A stretch of DNA of 31,607 nucleotides, taken from a virus. Below the pieces are notes generated by a model. That model had not been told where the DNA came from. It saw nothing but the letters and a program-made list of their open reading frames with translations, and did no database searches. How positions within the stretch are numbered: the stretch's first letter is position 1; each line of letters starts with the position of its first letter. Both the position numbers and the translations under genes were made by a program. Positions 1 to 8,300 of this stretch are shown in pieces. Location: the IMG/VR virus record IMGVR_UViG_3300008450_000258, positions 1 to 31,607 of that record; one strand, written 5' to 3'.

Positions 1-5
1 AGCTC

Positions 6-245
6 ATGATCCTTCAGGGCCGACCTGGCCTTTGGGACGACTGGCTGCAGTTCCAGGTCGACGCAAGAAAGCGCAGGGAGTCTGCGGCTCGAGAAGAGCA
101 GGCCCGGCTCCTGGTTAAGCGCAAGAAGATTCAAGACTTCATGGAAAAGGCGCTGCTGGCTTTTTGGCTGGCAGTGCTGGCCGTTGTCGTCACCGGCATG
201 GTCGTCGGCGCGGCGTGGCTGTACACGATGAAAGGTAGGTTCTGA
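6..245 (+). CDS. small single-pass membrane protein at the head of the lysis cassette
   Basis: A 79-residue protein. The N-terminal half is charged and probably helical, rich in Arg, Lys, Glu and Gln up to about residue 45. One hydrophobic segment (about residues 47-72, ALLAFWLAVLAVVVTGMVVGAAWLY) is followed by a short basic tail. Its stop overlaps the holin start by one base (TGATG), so the two are translationally linked. The only start seen is five bases from the window edge with no visible ribosome site, so the gene may begin earlier. Its place in a lysis cassette suggests a holin partner, antiholin or spanin-like helper. No lipobox or recognised family was seen, so the function is unknown. 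Confidence 0.6.
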   Translation: MILQGRPGLWDDWLQFQVDARKRRESAAREEQARLLVKRKKIQDFMEKALLAFWLAVLAVVVTGMVVGAAWLYTMKGRF

Positions 246-748
246 TGCTTTCTCTTCTCTCGACCCTCGGCGGACTTCTGATCTCCGGCCTGCCCAAGCT
301 CCTGGAGTATTTCCAGGACAGGCAGGACAAGGCCCACGAACTGGCGCTCGCGCGCATGCAGGGCGAGATCCAGGCCCAGATGATGCGCGAAGGGTTCCTG
401 GCCCAGCAGCGCGTCGAAGAGATCCGCACCGACCAGGTGGCCATGCAGACCGACGCCCAGATGACCGTGGCGGCCCTGGAGCACGACCAGAAGGTGCTCG
501 ATCGGGCCAGCACCTGGGTGGCCAATTACGTGGGCACAGTGCGGCCGACGGTCACCTACATCTTTGTGCTCGAGCTCGTGGCCATCAACGTCTACATGAT
601 GTATTGGGCGCTGTCTCAGGACAATTTGATCACCAGCATGGACCACATCAAGATTTTTGCCGACGTCATCTTCAGTTCTGACGAGATGGCCATGCTGGGC
701 GGAATCATCGGGTTCTGGTTTGGGTCCCGGAACTGGAACAAAAAGTGA
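245..748 (+). CDS. phage holin, GTA 3TM-type
   Basis: A 167-residue protein with an amphipathic N-terminus (residues 1-23) and a long charged helical stretch (24-90). It has a membrane segment after the RPTVTY signature (about 101-122) and a second one near the C-terminus (about 147-160), ending GFWFGSRNWNKK. The Arg-Pro-Thr segment and the terminal Gly-Phe-Trp-Phe-Gly-x-Arg pattern are typical of the 'holin of 3TMs for gene-transfer release' family. Such holins open the inner membrane so that a cytoplasmic endolysin can reach the peptidoglycan. The stop overlaps the next gene, a lysozyme, by four bases (GTGA), the usual holin-endolysin coupling. Family assignment is from memory of motif and context. 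Confidence 0.82.
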   Translation: MLSLLSTLGGLLISGLPKLLEYFQDRQDKAHELALARMQGEIQAQMMREGFLAQQRVEEIRTDQVAMQTDAQMTVAALEHDQKVLDRASTWVANYVGTVRPTVTYIFVLELVAINVYMMYWALSQDNLITSMDHIKIFADVIFSSDEMAMLGGIIGFWFGSRNWNKK

Positions 749-1248
749 ACCTGAGCAAAGTCGGTGCTACGTTAATGCACCGATACGAAGGTTTCCGCAG
801 TAAGCCGTACCTCTGCCCGGCCCACATCTGGACGATCGGCTACGGCCACGTCCTGTACCAGGATCAGATCCGGCTGCCCATGGTCCGCAAGGAGGGCCGC
901 CCCGGGCTGATCCGCAAAGAGTACCCGCTTAAACCGGAGGACAACCGTGTCTGGACCAAAGAAGAGATCAACCGACTATTCGAAAAAGACGTCGCAGCTT
1001 TTGAACGCGGTGTTCTTCGACTTGTTCCCAGCAGTGCTGGCAGCCAAGGCCGCTTTGACGCTCTTGTCTCTATCTCCTTCAATTTTGGGTTAGGCAACCT
1101 GCAGCGGTCATCGATCCGCATGCGGGCCAACCGGGGCGATCACGAAGGGGCGGCCGAGGCGTTCATGCTTTGGACCAAGGCTGGCGGCCGGGAGCTGCCA
1201 GGGCTGGTCCGGCGCCGGCTGGACGAGAAAAGACTGTATCTGAGCTAG
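745..1248 (+). CDS. endolysin, lysozyme of glycoside hydrolase family 24
   Basis: A 167-residue T4/P22-type lysozyme that would cleave the MurNAc-GlcNAc bond of peptidoglycan. The catalytic signature is visible as Glu15 (RYEGFR), Cys24 (YLCPA) and Thr30 (WTIGYGH), which fits the family pattern E-8aa-(D/C)-5aa-T with Cys replacing the T4-type Asp. The later segment FDALVSISFNFGLGNLQRSS is also typical of GH24. There is no signal peptide or signal-anchor helix at the N-terminus, so release should depend on the holin just upstream. The start is GTG at 745, overlapping the holin stop. Length is normal for the family. Confidence 0.93.
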   Translation: MNLSKVGATLMHRYEGFRSKPYLCPAHIWTIGYGHVLYQDQIRLPMVRKEGRPGLIRKEYPLKPEDNRVWTKEEINRLFEKDVAAFERGVLRLVPSSAGSQGRFDALVSISFNFGLGNLQRSSIRMRANRGDHEGAAEAFMLWTKAGGRELPGLVRRRLDEKRLYLS

Positions 1249-1257
1249 GAGAATTTG

Positions 1258-1503
1258 ATGAGTGCAGCCTGGACCAGGAAGGAAGGCAAGAATCCCGAGG
1301 GTGGCCTGAACGAAAAGGGGCGCCGCAGCTATGAGAAGCAGAACCCTGGCTCGGACCTCAAGCCGCCCCAGCCCGAGGGTGGTTCTCGTAAGCGTAGCTT
1401 TTGCTCGAGAATGAAAGGGATGAAGGCCAAGTTAACCAGTAAGAAAACCGCCAACGACCCAAACAGCCGAATTAACAAGGCTTTGAGGAAATGGGCTTGT
1501 TAA
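1258..1503 (+). CDS. DUF6321-like small basic phage protein
   Basis: An 81-residue, strongly basic protein that starts MSAAWTRKEGKNPEGGLNEKGRRSY and contains RKRSFCSRMKGMKAKLT and a C-terminal ALRKWAC. This order (W-x-R-K-E-G-K-N-P-x-G-G-L-N-E-K-G, then S-F-C-x-R-M-x-G-M, then L-R-K-W-x-C) is the pattern I associate with DUF6321, a widespread phage family of unknown function. I chose the ATG at 1258 because AGGAG at 1247-1251 lies six bases upstream; a TTG two codons earlier is closer to the site than ideal. It follows the lysozyme directly and precedes a strong terminator, so it is the last gene of the lysis unit. Confidence 0.75.
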   Translation: MSAAWTRKEGKNPEGGLNEKGRRSYEKQNPGSDLKPPQPEGGSRKRSFCSRMKGMKAKLTSKKTANDPNSRINKALRKWAC

Positions 1504-1515
1504 AGTAAAATGTTC

Positions 1516-1563
1516 GCGGGCCTCGTGCGCCCGCAAAAAGCCGCCGTCCAGGCGGCTTTTTTA
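1516..1563 (+). terminator. tandem hairpins ending in an intrinsic terminator
   Basis: Two hairpins follow each other. The first is GCGGGC (1516-1521) pairing with GCCCGC (1529-1534). The second is AAAAGCCGCC (1536-1545) pairing with GGCGGCTTTT (1551-1560) around a five-base loop, and it continues into a T run to 1562. The second has the classic form of a rho-independent terminator and lies 30-60 bases after the lysis operon. It separates lysis genes from the virion genes that start at 1578. Confidence 0.88.
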
Positions 1564-1577
1564 TTTGTGGAGCAGCC

Positions 1578-2585
1578 ATGGCTACAGCTAATAACCCCTT
1601 CGATTTAAGTACCAACGACACCGGCAACCTGCTGGGCGCCGCCACCCAAGGCATTGCCGCGGCCGAGACCACGGGCTACAACGCCGCCATCGCTGGCTCA
1701 CAAGGCTACAACGCCGCCTCCGCAAACGCGCAGGGCTACAACGCCAATCAGGCGGCTACCACCAACTGGAACGTCACCGCCCCGCAGACGGTGCAAAGCC
1801 AGGTGCAGGGGATCATCGCCTCGAATTCCCCGCTCATGCAGCAGGCGCAGACCGGCGCGCTGCAGCAGATGAACCAGCGCGGGCTGATGAACTCGAGCAT
1901 GGCGGTCGGTGCGGCACAGGATGCCGTCATTCGGCAGGCCCTTCCAATCGCCCAGCAGGACGCCCAGACGTACAGCCGTTCCGGCGAATTCAACGCGAAC
2001 GCCGCCAATCAGATGGCGCAGTTCAATACCGGGGCGGAAAACACAGCTCGGCAATTCGGTGCAAGCGCGTCGAACCAGGCGAGCCTGGCCAACCAGGCTG
2101 CGCAAAACACCGCGGCGCAGTTCACCGCCGGCGCGTCGAACCAGGCTGCGCTATCCAATCAAGCCGCGCAGAACACCGCGGCGCAGTTCACCGCCGGTGC
2201 GGCCAACACGGCGTCGCAGCAGTACGCGCAGAGTTTGAATGCGACGGTCAACAAGATGATGGACCAGAGCATGCAGATTGCCCTGGCCAACGCCGACGCC
2301 AACACCAAGATCGAACTGCAGAACATCGACGCGCAGACCCGCAAAGACCTGGCCGCAACCGAAGCCGCGTACAAAAATCAGATGCAGGCCTCGGCCAGCG
2401 CCAACGAAATCTTCCAGCAAGTCTCGAAGAACATCGCTGACCTTATGGCTAACTCAGACCTGGAAGTCGATGCCAAGCAGGCTGCGGTTACCGCGCAGAA
2501 AAATTACCTGCAGAGCGCGCTCAATGTTCTTAGCACCACCTCTGGCATCCCTGGACTGAAGAACCTCATCACGTTCACCGGATGA
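1578..2585 (+). CDS. Ala/Asn/Gln-rich repeat protein, probable internal virion protein
   Basis: A 335-residue, low-complexity, probably all-helical protein. Residues 31-60 are three 10-residue units sharing GYNA. Residues 164-207 are two nearly identical 22-residue units (ASNQA-LxNQAAQNTAAQFTAG), and a third, partial copy follows. The C-terminal third (about 220-320) is a regular charged coiled-coil-like region. The start ATG is preceded by GGAG. It is the first gene after the terminator and overlaps the next ORF by four bases (ATGA). I do not recognise a named family. Composition and place in a block leading to the giant ejected-type protein suggest a minor structural or DNA-ejection protein; that is inference. 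Confidence 0.7.
   Translation: MATANNPFDLSTNDTGNLLGAATQGIAAAETTGYNAAIAGSQGYNAASANAQGYNANQAATTNWNVTAPQTVQSQVQGIIASNSPLMQQAQTGALQQMNQRGLMNSSMAVGAAQDAVIRQALPIAQQDAQTYSRSGEFNANAANQMAQFNTGAENTARQFGASASNQASLANQAAQNTAAQFTAGASNQAALSNQAAQNTAAQFTAGAANTASQQYAQSLNATVNKMMDQSMQIALANADANTKIELQNIDAQTRKDLAATEAAYKNQMQASASANEIFQQVSKNIADLMANSDLEVDAKQAAVTAQKNYLQSALNVLSTTSGIPGLKNLITFTG
1668..1757 (+). repeat. three 10-residue GYNA coding repeats
   Basis: Codons 31-60 of the gene at 1578 consist of three in-frame 30-bp units, each carrying Gly-Tyr-Asn-Ala at the same position (glycines at residues 33, 43 and 53). The DNA keeps the same GGCTACAACGCC core in all three. Confidence 0.8.
2067..2198 (+). repeat. two tandem 66-bp coding repeats
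   Basis: Two consecutive 66-bp (22-codon) units share a long nearly identical stretch beginning AACACCGCGGCGCAGTTCAC at 2106 and again at 2172. The third unit is partial and degenerate. The high DNA identity suggests recent duplication or slippage. Confidence 0.8.
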
Positions 2586-2980
2586 CCGACGAGGAGCTGA
2601 TCGAGCCGATCGTCAAGGCGATCGAGCGGGAATCAGGCCTCGGGCGAGACACGATTCAGGCCTACCTGGCTGCCTGGGAAGCGGTCCCGGCGGTGGTGGG
2701 CGGCAAGCACGTAGCAACCGCAATCTTGCGTGGCACGGAAATCCACTTCGCGCTGGTCGATGGGTGGAGGCCGCAGTCTTGCCATCGCGGGGCGATCAAA
2801 GAGTTTCTGGCGCCGCTGCTCGATAGGCGTGGGTTTCTGACCACGCGGATCTTGCACGGCAAGCCGGAGCAGAAGACGTTTGTGAAACGCGTGGGTTTCA
2901 AGCCCACCTGGCAAGACGGCACCTTTGAGTACTACATGCTTGGCCGCCTGCCGTTTGAAAGGAAAAACGATGCTAGTTAA
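2582..2980 (+). CDS. GNAT-fold-like phage protein
   Basis: A 132-residue protein. The C-terminal half reads like the last strands of an acetyltransferase fold: RGAIKEFLAPLLDRRGFLTTRI, then FVKRVGFKPTWQDGTFEYYML. The pattern F-x-x-R-x-G-F followed by a short beta strand is usual for GNAT-like phage proteins that sit among internal virion genes. A clear acetyl-CoA loop (R/Q-x-x-G-x-G/A) is not obvious; SCHRGAIKEF may be a degenerate version, so catalysis is uncertain. Its ATG overlaps the previous stop, and its end overlaps the start of the next gene by 11 bases, so it belongs to the virion-protein operon. Confidence 0.6.
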   Translation: MTDEELIEPIVKAIERESGLGRDTIQAYLAAWEAVPAVVGGKHVATAILRGTEIHFALVDGWRPQSCHRGAIKEFLAPLLDRRGFLTTRILHGKPEQKTFVKRVGFKPTWQDGTFEYYMLGRLPFERKNDAS

Positions 2981-4094
2981 AACCATGCCCCAGCCGTTGC
3001 CGGCCGGCTACCAGAAGACCTACCTGTCCGTGGCCATGAGCCGCGCCTACAGCATGGACAACCCCGTGGGCGACCCGTTCGGCGGTCCAGCGTATGGTGA
3101 AAAGAATGGCCCCGTGGCGGCCATCGCTTTGCCAATGTTGACTATGGCTGGCACCTACGCCGCGGCGGGTTCCTTCGCTGCCATGACGCTGATGCAGGGC
3201 CTTACTTTTGCTGGCGCCGCACTGAGTCTTGCCGGCACGGTGAGCGGTAACAAGACTCTGTCCAAGATCGGCATGATCGCTGGCGTTGCTGGCGGCGTCG
3301 GCATGCTCGCTGAAAGCGTGATGGGCACTACCATTGGCGGCACGCTAGGAGAGACCTTTGGGGGCGCCGGGAGCGCCGGAAGTACCGCAAGCGGCGCCGG
3401 CCTTTCACAAACTCCTGGGTCGGGGGTGGGCAGCCAGACGCCCGTTGTCGAAGGTCAAATGGTCGACGCGGCCGCTGGCCCAACCGCAGATCTGACCAGC
3501 GCTTCGGCCTCCTACGCAGGCGGAAACATTAACGCTGGTCCTGGCAGTGCAGCGGCGGGAAGCATTAATGCTGGCCCGGGCAGTGTGGCTGCGCCGTTGA
3601 ACGCCGGCCCGGGTGCACCGATTGATCAGTTTGGTACGGCTGCTGGTGCGCCCTTTGACGCTATGGGCAATCCGACTGCCGCGACCTCACAGATCGCTTT
3701 GAATTCCAGTCCCGGCCCCGGCGCCACTGGTGTTGGCGCTGAAGCGGCAAGTAAAGGGTTTGGGTCCGAATTCATGCAGTTCGCCAACAAGAACCCAATG
3801 ATCACCATGATGGGCTTCCAGGCGGTTGGTGGTCTGTCTGACTATCTGTCCGGCAAGACCGACGCCGAGATCGACGCCTTGCAAGCACAGATCGGTTACG
3901 CCGATGCTCGGGCGATGCAAATTCAGGAGCAGCTCGCGCTAGAGAAACAACGCCGCGCCAATCTCAATGCCGGGTATCAGCAAGTCAACACCGGCATCAA
4001 CGTCAACCCCAACGCATCGATACAACTCCCCTGGACCCCGCCGCCGCAGCCCCAGCAGGGATTAATTGCCGGCAACATGCCGCCCAGAGGGTAA
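2970..4094 (+). CDS. Gly/Ala-rich membrane-active virion protein (putative)
   Basis: A 374-residue protein. A hydrophobic Gly/Ala-rich region (about residues 43-125) contains several possible membrane helices, including ALPMLTMAGTYAAAGSFAAM and IGMIAGVAGGVGMLAESVMG. It is followed by a low-complexity linker with three NAGPG repeats (DNA near 3531-3615), a short helical segment and a Pro/Gln-rich tail. I start it at the ATG at 2970, which has AAAGGA just upstream; a frame-open TTG at 2925 has no such site. No named family is recognised. The composition resembles phage internal proteins that enter the host membrane during DNA ejection, and the neighbours fit that role. Confidence 0.68.
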   Translation: MLVKTMPQPLPAGYQKTYLSVAMSRAYSMDNPVGDPFGGPAYGEKNGPVAAIALPMLTMAGTYAAAGSFAAMTLMQGLTFAGAALSLAGTVSGNKTLSKIGMIAGVAGGVGMLAESVMGTTIGGTLGETFGGAGSAGSTASGAGLSQTPGSGVGSQTPVVEGQMVDAAAGPTADLTSASASYAGGNINAGPGSAAAGSINAGPGSVAAPLNAGPGAPIDQFGTAAGAPFDAMGNPTAATSQIALNSSPGPGATGVGAEAASKGFGSEFMQFANKNPMITMMGFQAVGGLSDYLSGKTDAEIDALQAQIGYADARAMQIQEQLALEKQRRANLNAGYQQVNTGINVNPNASIQLPWTPPPQPQQGLIAGNMPPRG

Positions 4095-4104
4095 GGAGAA
4101 GAAC

Positions 4105-4605
4105 ATGGCAGAAGGAATTATTCAGGAAAACATGGGTCGCCCAGAAGGCGAAGAACTCACGTTTGAAAACGTCAAGGAAAAAATTCAGATTCCGCCAGAG
4201 CTGCAAGACGCTTACGACCGCGTGGTCGTTGCTGGCATGAAGGTGATGTTCTCCAAGGAATCGCACAAGTTCATGCTCAAAGAGATGCAAGGCCAGGGGC
4301 CGGTGGCCGAGCGCCTGGGCAAGGGCATCGCTGGGCTTATGTTGATTCTGTTCAAAGAGTCAAACGAAACGATCCCGCCAGAAGTGATTATCCCTGCCGG
4401 CATTGAACTGCTCATGCGGGCTGTTGATTTTGTTCGCCGCACCGATTTGGGCGAAGTCACAAACCAAGACATCGGGGATGGCATGGAAATTATGGTGACC
4501 ACCATCCTTGAAAACTTCGGCGTAAAACCGGACCAATTCCGGCAAATGGTTAGCCAGTTTGACAACACCAATGTAGACGCTGCTGCGCAGCAGATGGGAG
4601 CCTGA
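4105..4605 (+). CDS. virion-region protein of unknown function
   Basis: A 166-residue acidic protein, mostly predicted helix, with a moderately hydrophobic middle (GKGIAGLMLILF, then EVIIPAGIELLMRAVDFVRR). I do not recognise a family. The ATG at 4105 is preceded by AAGGAG at 4093-4098, which decides the start over an upstream TTG at 4066. It lies ten bases after the preceding gene and one base before the next, inside the operon of internal virion proteins. A minor structural, chaperone or assembly role is plausible but unproven. Confidence 0.65.
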   Translation: MAEGIIQENMGRPEGEELTFENVKEKIQIPPELQDAYDRVVVAGMKVMFSKESHKFMLKEMQGQGPVAERLGKGIAGLMLILFKESNETIPPEVIIPAGIELLMRAVDFVRRTDLGEVTNQDIGDGMEIMVTTILENFGVKPDQFRQMVSQFDNTNVDAAAQQMGA

Positions 4606-4606
4606 C

Positions 4607-5365
4607 ATGAGCCTGGGCGGATTAATCGGCGCCGTGATGAAACCCGCGGCCGAGGCTGGTGCGAAGTACGCCGAAAAGCGCATGGACATCGACATCAAAA
4701 AAGAACTGGCTGCCGCGGAATCAGAGATGCGTCTGCGTGAAGATGAGGTTAGACGCCAGCGCGACATCCGCGACATCCCCGTGAAAGGCGCCGCAGAGAC
4801 CGGCGTTGCGGTTGACCGCACAACTGCGGTCGGGCAAGCCCAGACCGGCGTCGACGTGGCGCGCGAAGACGCGCTTCGGCCTGGCAAAGTCGCGACTACT
4901 AAATCCACAGCGCTGGCTACGGGTGAAGCTGAGCGGGAGAACCTGGCTGCGTACGGCCGTGACGCAGGCGCCCGCGCCGGCGCACGAGCAAAGGCCGGCG
5001 ACAGCGAGTCACTTGCGTCAAAGATGCAGGCGCGCCTGGCCGGCCTGGGGATCGACGAGAAACAGAAGATCCAGGCGCTCATCACCGAGTACGAGAACCC
5101 CAGCACCAGCCCAGAGCGCAAGGCTCAGATCAAAGACTCGCTCACCGTGCGCGGAATTATCAAGCCGGGCGAGTTCGACACCGAGAAGGTCACGACCGAG
5201 ACCACGGACGACGCGGGCAACGTCACGAAGACCGAGCGCACGCAGCGCCGGACTTCCTCCACCACACCACCGAAAGGAACAAGCGGACCGAAAGAAGGAG
5301 ATGAAGGCACCTCGAAGAGCGGCAAGCCAATCGTCTATCGCAACGGCCGGTGGGAGTATCAATAA
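4607..5365 (+). CDS. charged coiled-coil virion-region protein
   Basis: A 252-residue protein. A short N-terminal segment (MSLGGLIGAVMKPAAEAGAKYAEKR) leads into long charged helices rich in Ala, Glu, Arg and Lys (residues 25-180). A Thr/Lys/Gly-rich tail (about 190-245) ends GKPIVYRNGRWEYQ. The ATG has GGGAG at 4596-4600, six bases upstream. It stops directly before the start of the giant gene. The family is not recognised; the long helices and position fit an internal scaffold or ejection protein acting with the giant protein. Confidence 0.66.
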   Translation: MSLGGLIGAVMKPAAEAGAKYAEKRMDIDIKKELAAAESEMRLREDEVRRQRDIRDIPVKGAAETGVAVDRTTAVGQAQTGVDVAREDALRPGKVATTKSTALATGEAERENLAAYGRDAGARAGARAKAGDSESLASKMQARLAGLGIDEKQKIQALITEYENPSTSPERKAQIKDSLTVRGIIKPGEFDTEKVTTETTDDAGNVTKTERTQRRTSSTTPPKGTSGPKEGDEGTSKSGKPIVYRNGRWEYQ

Positions 5366-8300
5366 ATGGCGTTGGTTCCCGAAGACGATCTCCCAGAAGG
5401 ACTCGCCCCACGCGGGCTTGCGGTACCAGACGACGATCTGCCAGGTGCCCCGACCAAAGAAAAGGGCTTCGTCTCCAACGTCGGCGATCTTCTGGTCGAG
5501 GGCGGCAAGAGCGCGATCGCTTCGGCCCAGGTCTCGCCCGCGGTCATCAGCGGCGAGGGCGTACAGGACAAGGCTGGCCTGATTGCGCAGCAGCTGGCTA
5601 AGCCCCAGACCGATCAGCCCAAAGAACTGCGGGAAGCCAAGGGCGCCTTCAAAGACGAGGGCGAAGCCTGGGAGAAATCCCAAGGATTCCTAGAAGGCGC
5701 TGGCGCTGTCGGCCAGATGCTCTTCGAAGTCGGCCGCCAGGCCGTCACAAACCCCAAGGGCGTGGCCTATATGCTCTCCGAGCAGGCAGCCAACATGGCC
5801 CCCGCCATCGTCGGCATGATCGCCGGCGGCAAGACCGGCGCCATGGTCGGAAGCGTTGCCGGCCCCAAAGGCGCGGCAGTCGGCGGCGTAGCCGGTGCCG
5901 TTGGCGGAGCCTTTACCGGCCAGGCGCCCCTTGAGATCGGCTCTGAATTTATCGGCCTGGTCGGAAAAGAGCTTTCCGCTCGAGGCCTGGAGCCGACCGA
6001 AGCCAACGTCGCCGCTCTATTGCAAGACCCCGAATTCACACAAGGCGCGATCAACGACGCACGCGTTAAAGGCGCCACGACCGCTGGTATTGACGCCGCT
6101 CTTACCGTTGCCTCTGGTGGTATCGCCACCGGCCCCCGGCGTGCAGCACTCAAGACGGCCACCGAAGAGCTCGGCGCAGGCGCCGATGCGGCGCAGATTG
6201 CCAAGCGCGCCGGCGAGATCCTGGACCAGCGCACGCTTGGGCAGAAGGCGACGACTGGCGCCACGGCCGTTGGCGTGGACGTGGCTGGTGGCGGTCTGTC
6301 AGAGGCCGGTGGCCAGCTGGCGGCGTACGGCCAGGTCGACCTGGCAGACGTCGGCTTGGAAATGCTCGGCGAGCTGGGCGGTGCGGCCATCGAAGTGCCG
6401 GCCGCAGGCTATTCCGTCACCCGTGACCAGATCTCACGCCAGCGCCAGGCGCAGGCGCAGCAGCTTTTACAGCAGGCACCCGACGCCGCCACCGCAGCGG
6501 CCGCTGCCAACGAGCTGGCAGGATCAGTGGCTGATCTCGAGGCAGCTGTAAGCCAGTACTTAACACCTGGCGGTGCCATTCCCACGCCCGAGCAGGCAGC
6601 CGCCGCCCCCGCCGGTCCCCGCGAAGACCCGACCCGGGCAATGATCGACCGGCAGGCTGGGCTCATCGCTGAGGCCCAAGCCGCGGGTACGGAATTCGAC
6701 CGGCAGATGGCCCTGGACCAGGCCCAGGCTGCGCTCCCACAGCCCCAGGAAGGGCGCTCTGCTGGGTACGTCGACCTCACCCCCATGAACGACATGCAGG
6801 CGCAGCAGCGCCTGGCAATCCTGCGCGACGAGACCGCTCGGTCAGGTGGTAATGCGCTTGCATTGGCCATCGTTCCGCACCCGGCGCAAGAGGGCCGCTT
6901 TGCCATCGGCACGCAGGCCCTGCCCGATCTCAACCTCCCCACCACGACACCCACAGTCACACCCGATCAGGCCCAATTCCAGATCGAATCCGCTGCCTTG
7001 GGCGGACAGGTTAGCCAGGCTCGCGCTGAGGACAGCGCGACTCGCGGTCCGGTCATTGACCGTGCACTGAAGAACGTCGAAGAGCGGGGCGGGGTGGCTA
7101 CGCCATCCGAGGCGCGGATCTTCCAAGAGGCCGGCATTGGCCAGCCCTACGACCGCGTCGATCCCGCCCTCGAGCCGGGTCCCGCGCCGCTCATCGAGAC
7201 CGCCGGTGCTGCGCGTGAATCGTTCACGCCCAACCAGCAGCTGGCAGATCAAGAGGTCCAGGCCGACCAGGCCGCCCGCCGCCAGGCTGACCTCGCCCAG
7301 CGTGAGCGCACGACCCAGGAGCAGATCACAGCTACCAGCCAGCCGCAGGCTGCACCCGACGCTGGCCAGGTGATCTCTGCCCTGGTCACACCTGGCACGC
7401 AGCGCTCGGCCGAGCAGGTGCGCCTGGTCAATCAGGCCCGCAGCCGCTACAGCCCCCAAGACTTCAGCATCCTCGAGCGCGCCGCCACGGCACCGTTCCA
7501 GCTGGACACGCAAGAGCGGATGCGCTTGCGTGAGCTGCGCAACCCGCCGGCTGTGCCCGAAACGAGCACGATCGTGCCCGAAACAGGCACGGGCCTCATG
7601 GGCACCCGCGTGGCCGCGCGCCTGGGGCAGCCCAGCAATGGCCGCATTGTCACGACCAACGCCAAGTTCTCCACGCAGCGTATAGACGGCAAGATCACGA
7701 TCAACGACAGCGGCACGCAGCACGAGGTCCGTGTCGTCGAGCCAGCCCGCATGGGCACCGAAGGTCGTCTGCTGCAGCAGCTCGCCAGGATCTTCAACAA
7801 GCGCCTGATCGCATTCGAATCTGACACGCTGCAGGTCGACGGCTTTGTGCGCGACGAGGACAACGGGGCGATCTATATCAACGCCAAGGCTTCTGTCTCG
7901 CCGCTGGCCGTGTTCGGCCACGAGCTCACGCATCAGCTCAAGCGCGACAACCCGCAGGCCTACGCTGCCCTGGAGGCCGTCGTTCAGCGCGAGCTGGGCG
8001 AGGGCGCCATGGCGCAGTTCGAGAAGGACTACGGCGAGGGCGCCAATCTGGAGGAAATAACGAGTGACCTAGTCGGCAACCGATTCCAGGAGACCGACTT
8101 CTGGCAGTCGGTGTTTGACGAGATCGCTGCCCAGAATTCAGAGCAGGCCCGCAACATCGTCTACCGCCTGGCCGCTGCAATCACCCGTGCGGTCAACGCA
8201 TTCATGAAGGTCGTACGTCAGCCTGGATTCCAGTCTGACCAGTACGTCAAGGACCTCAACGCCGTGAAGGTGGCGGTGCGCCAGGCCCTGACCACCTACG

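Noticed and set aside
2925-2969. A TTG start 45 bases upstream for the Gly/Ala-rich virion protein
   Set aside because: It would lie inside the GNAT-like gene without a ribosome site, whereas the ATG at 2970 has AAAGGA directly upstream.
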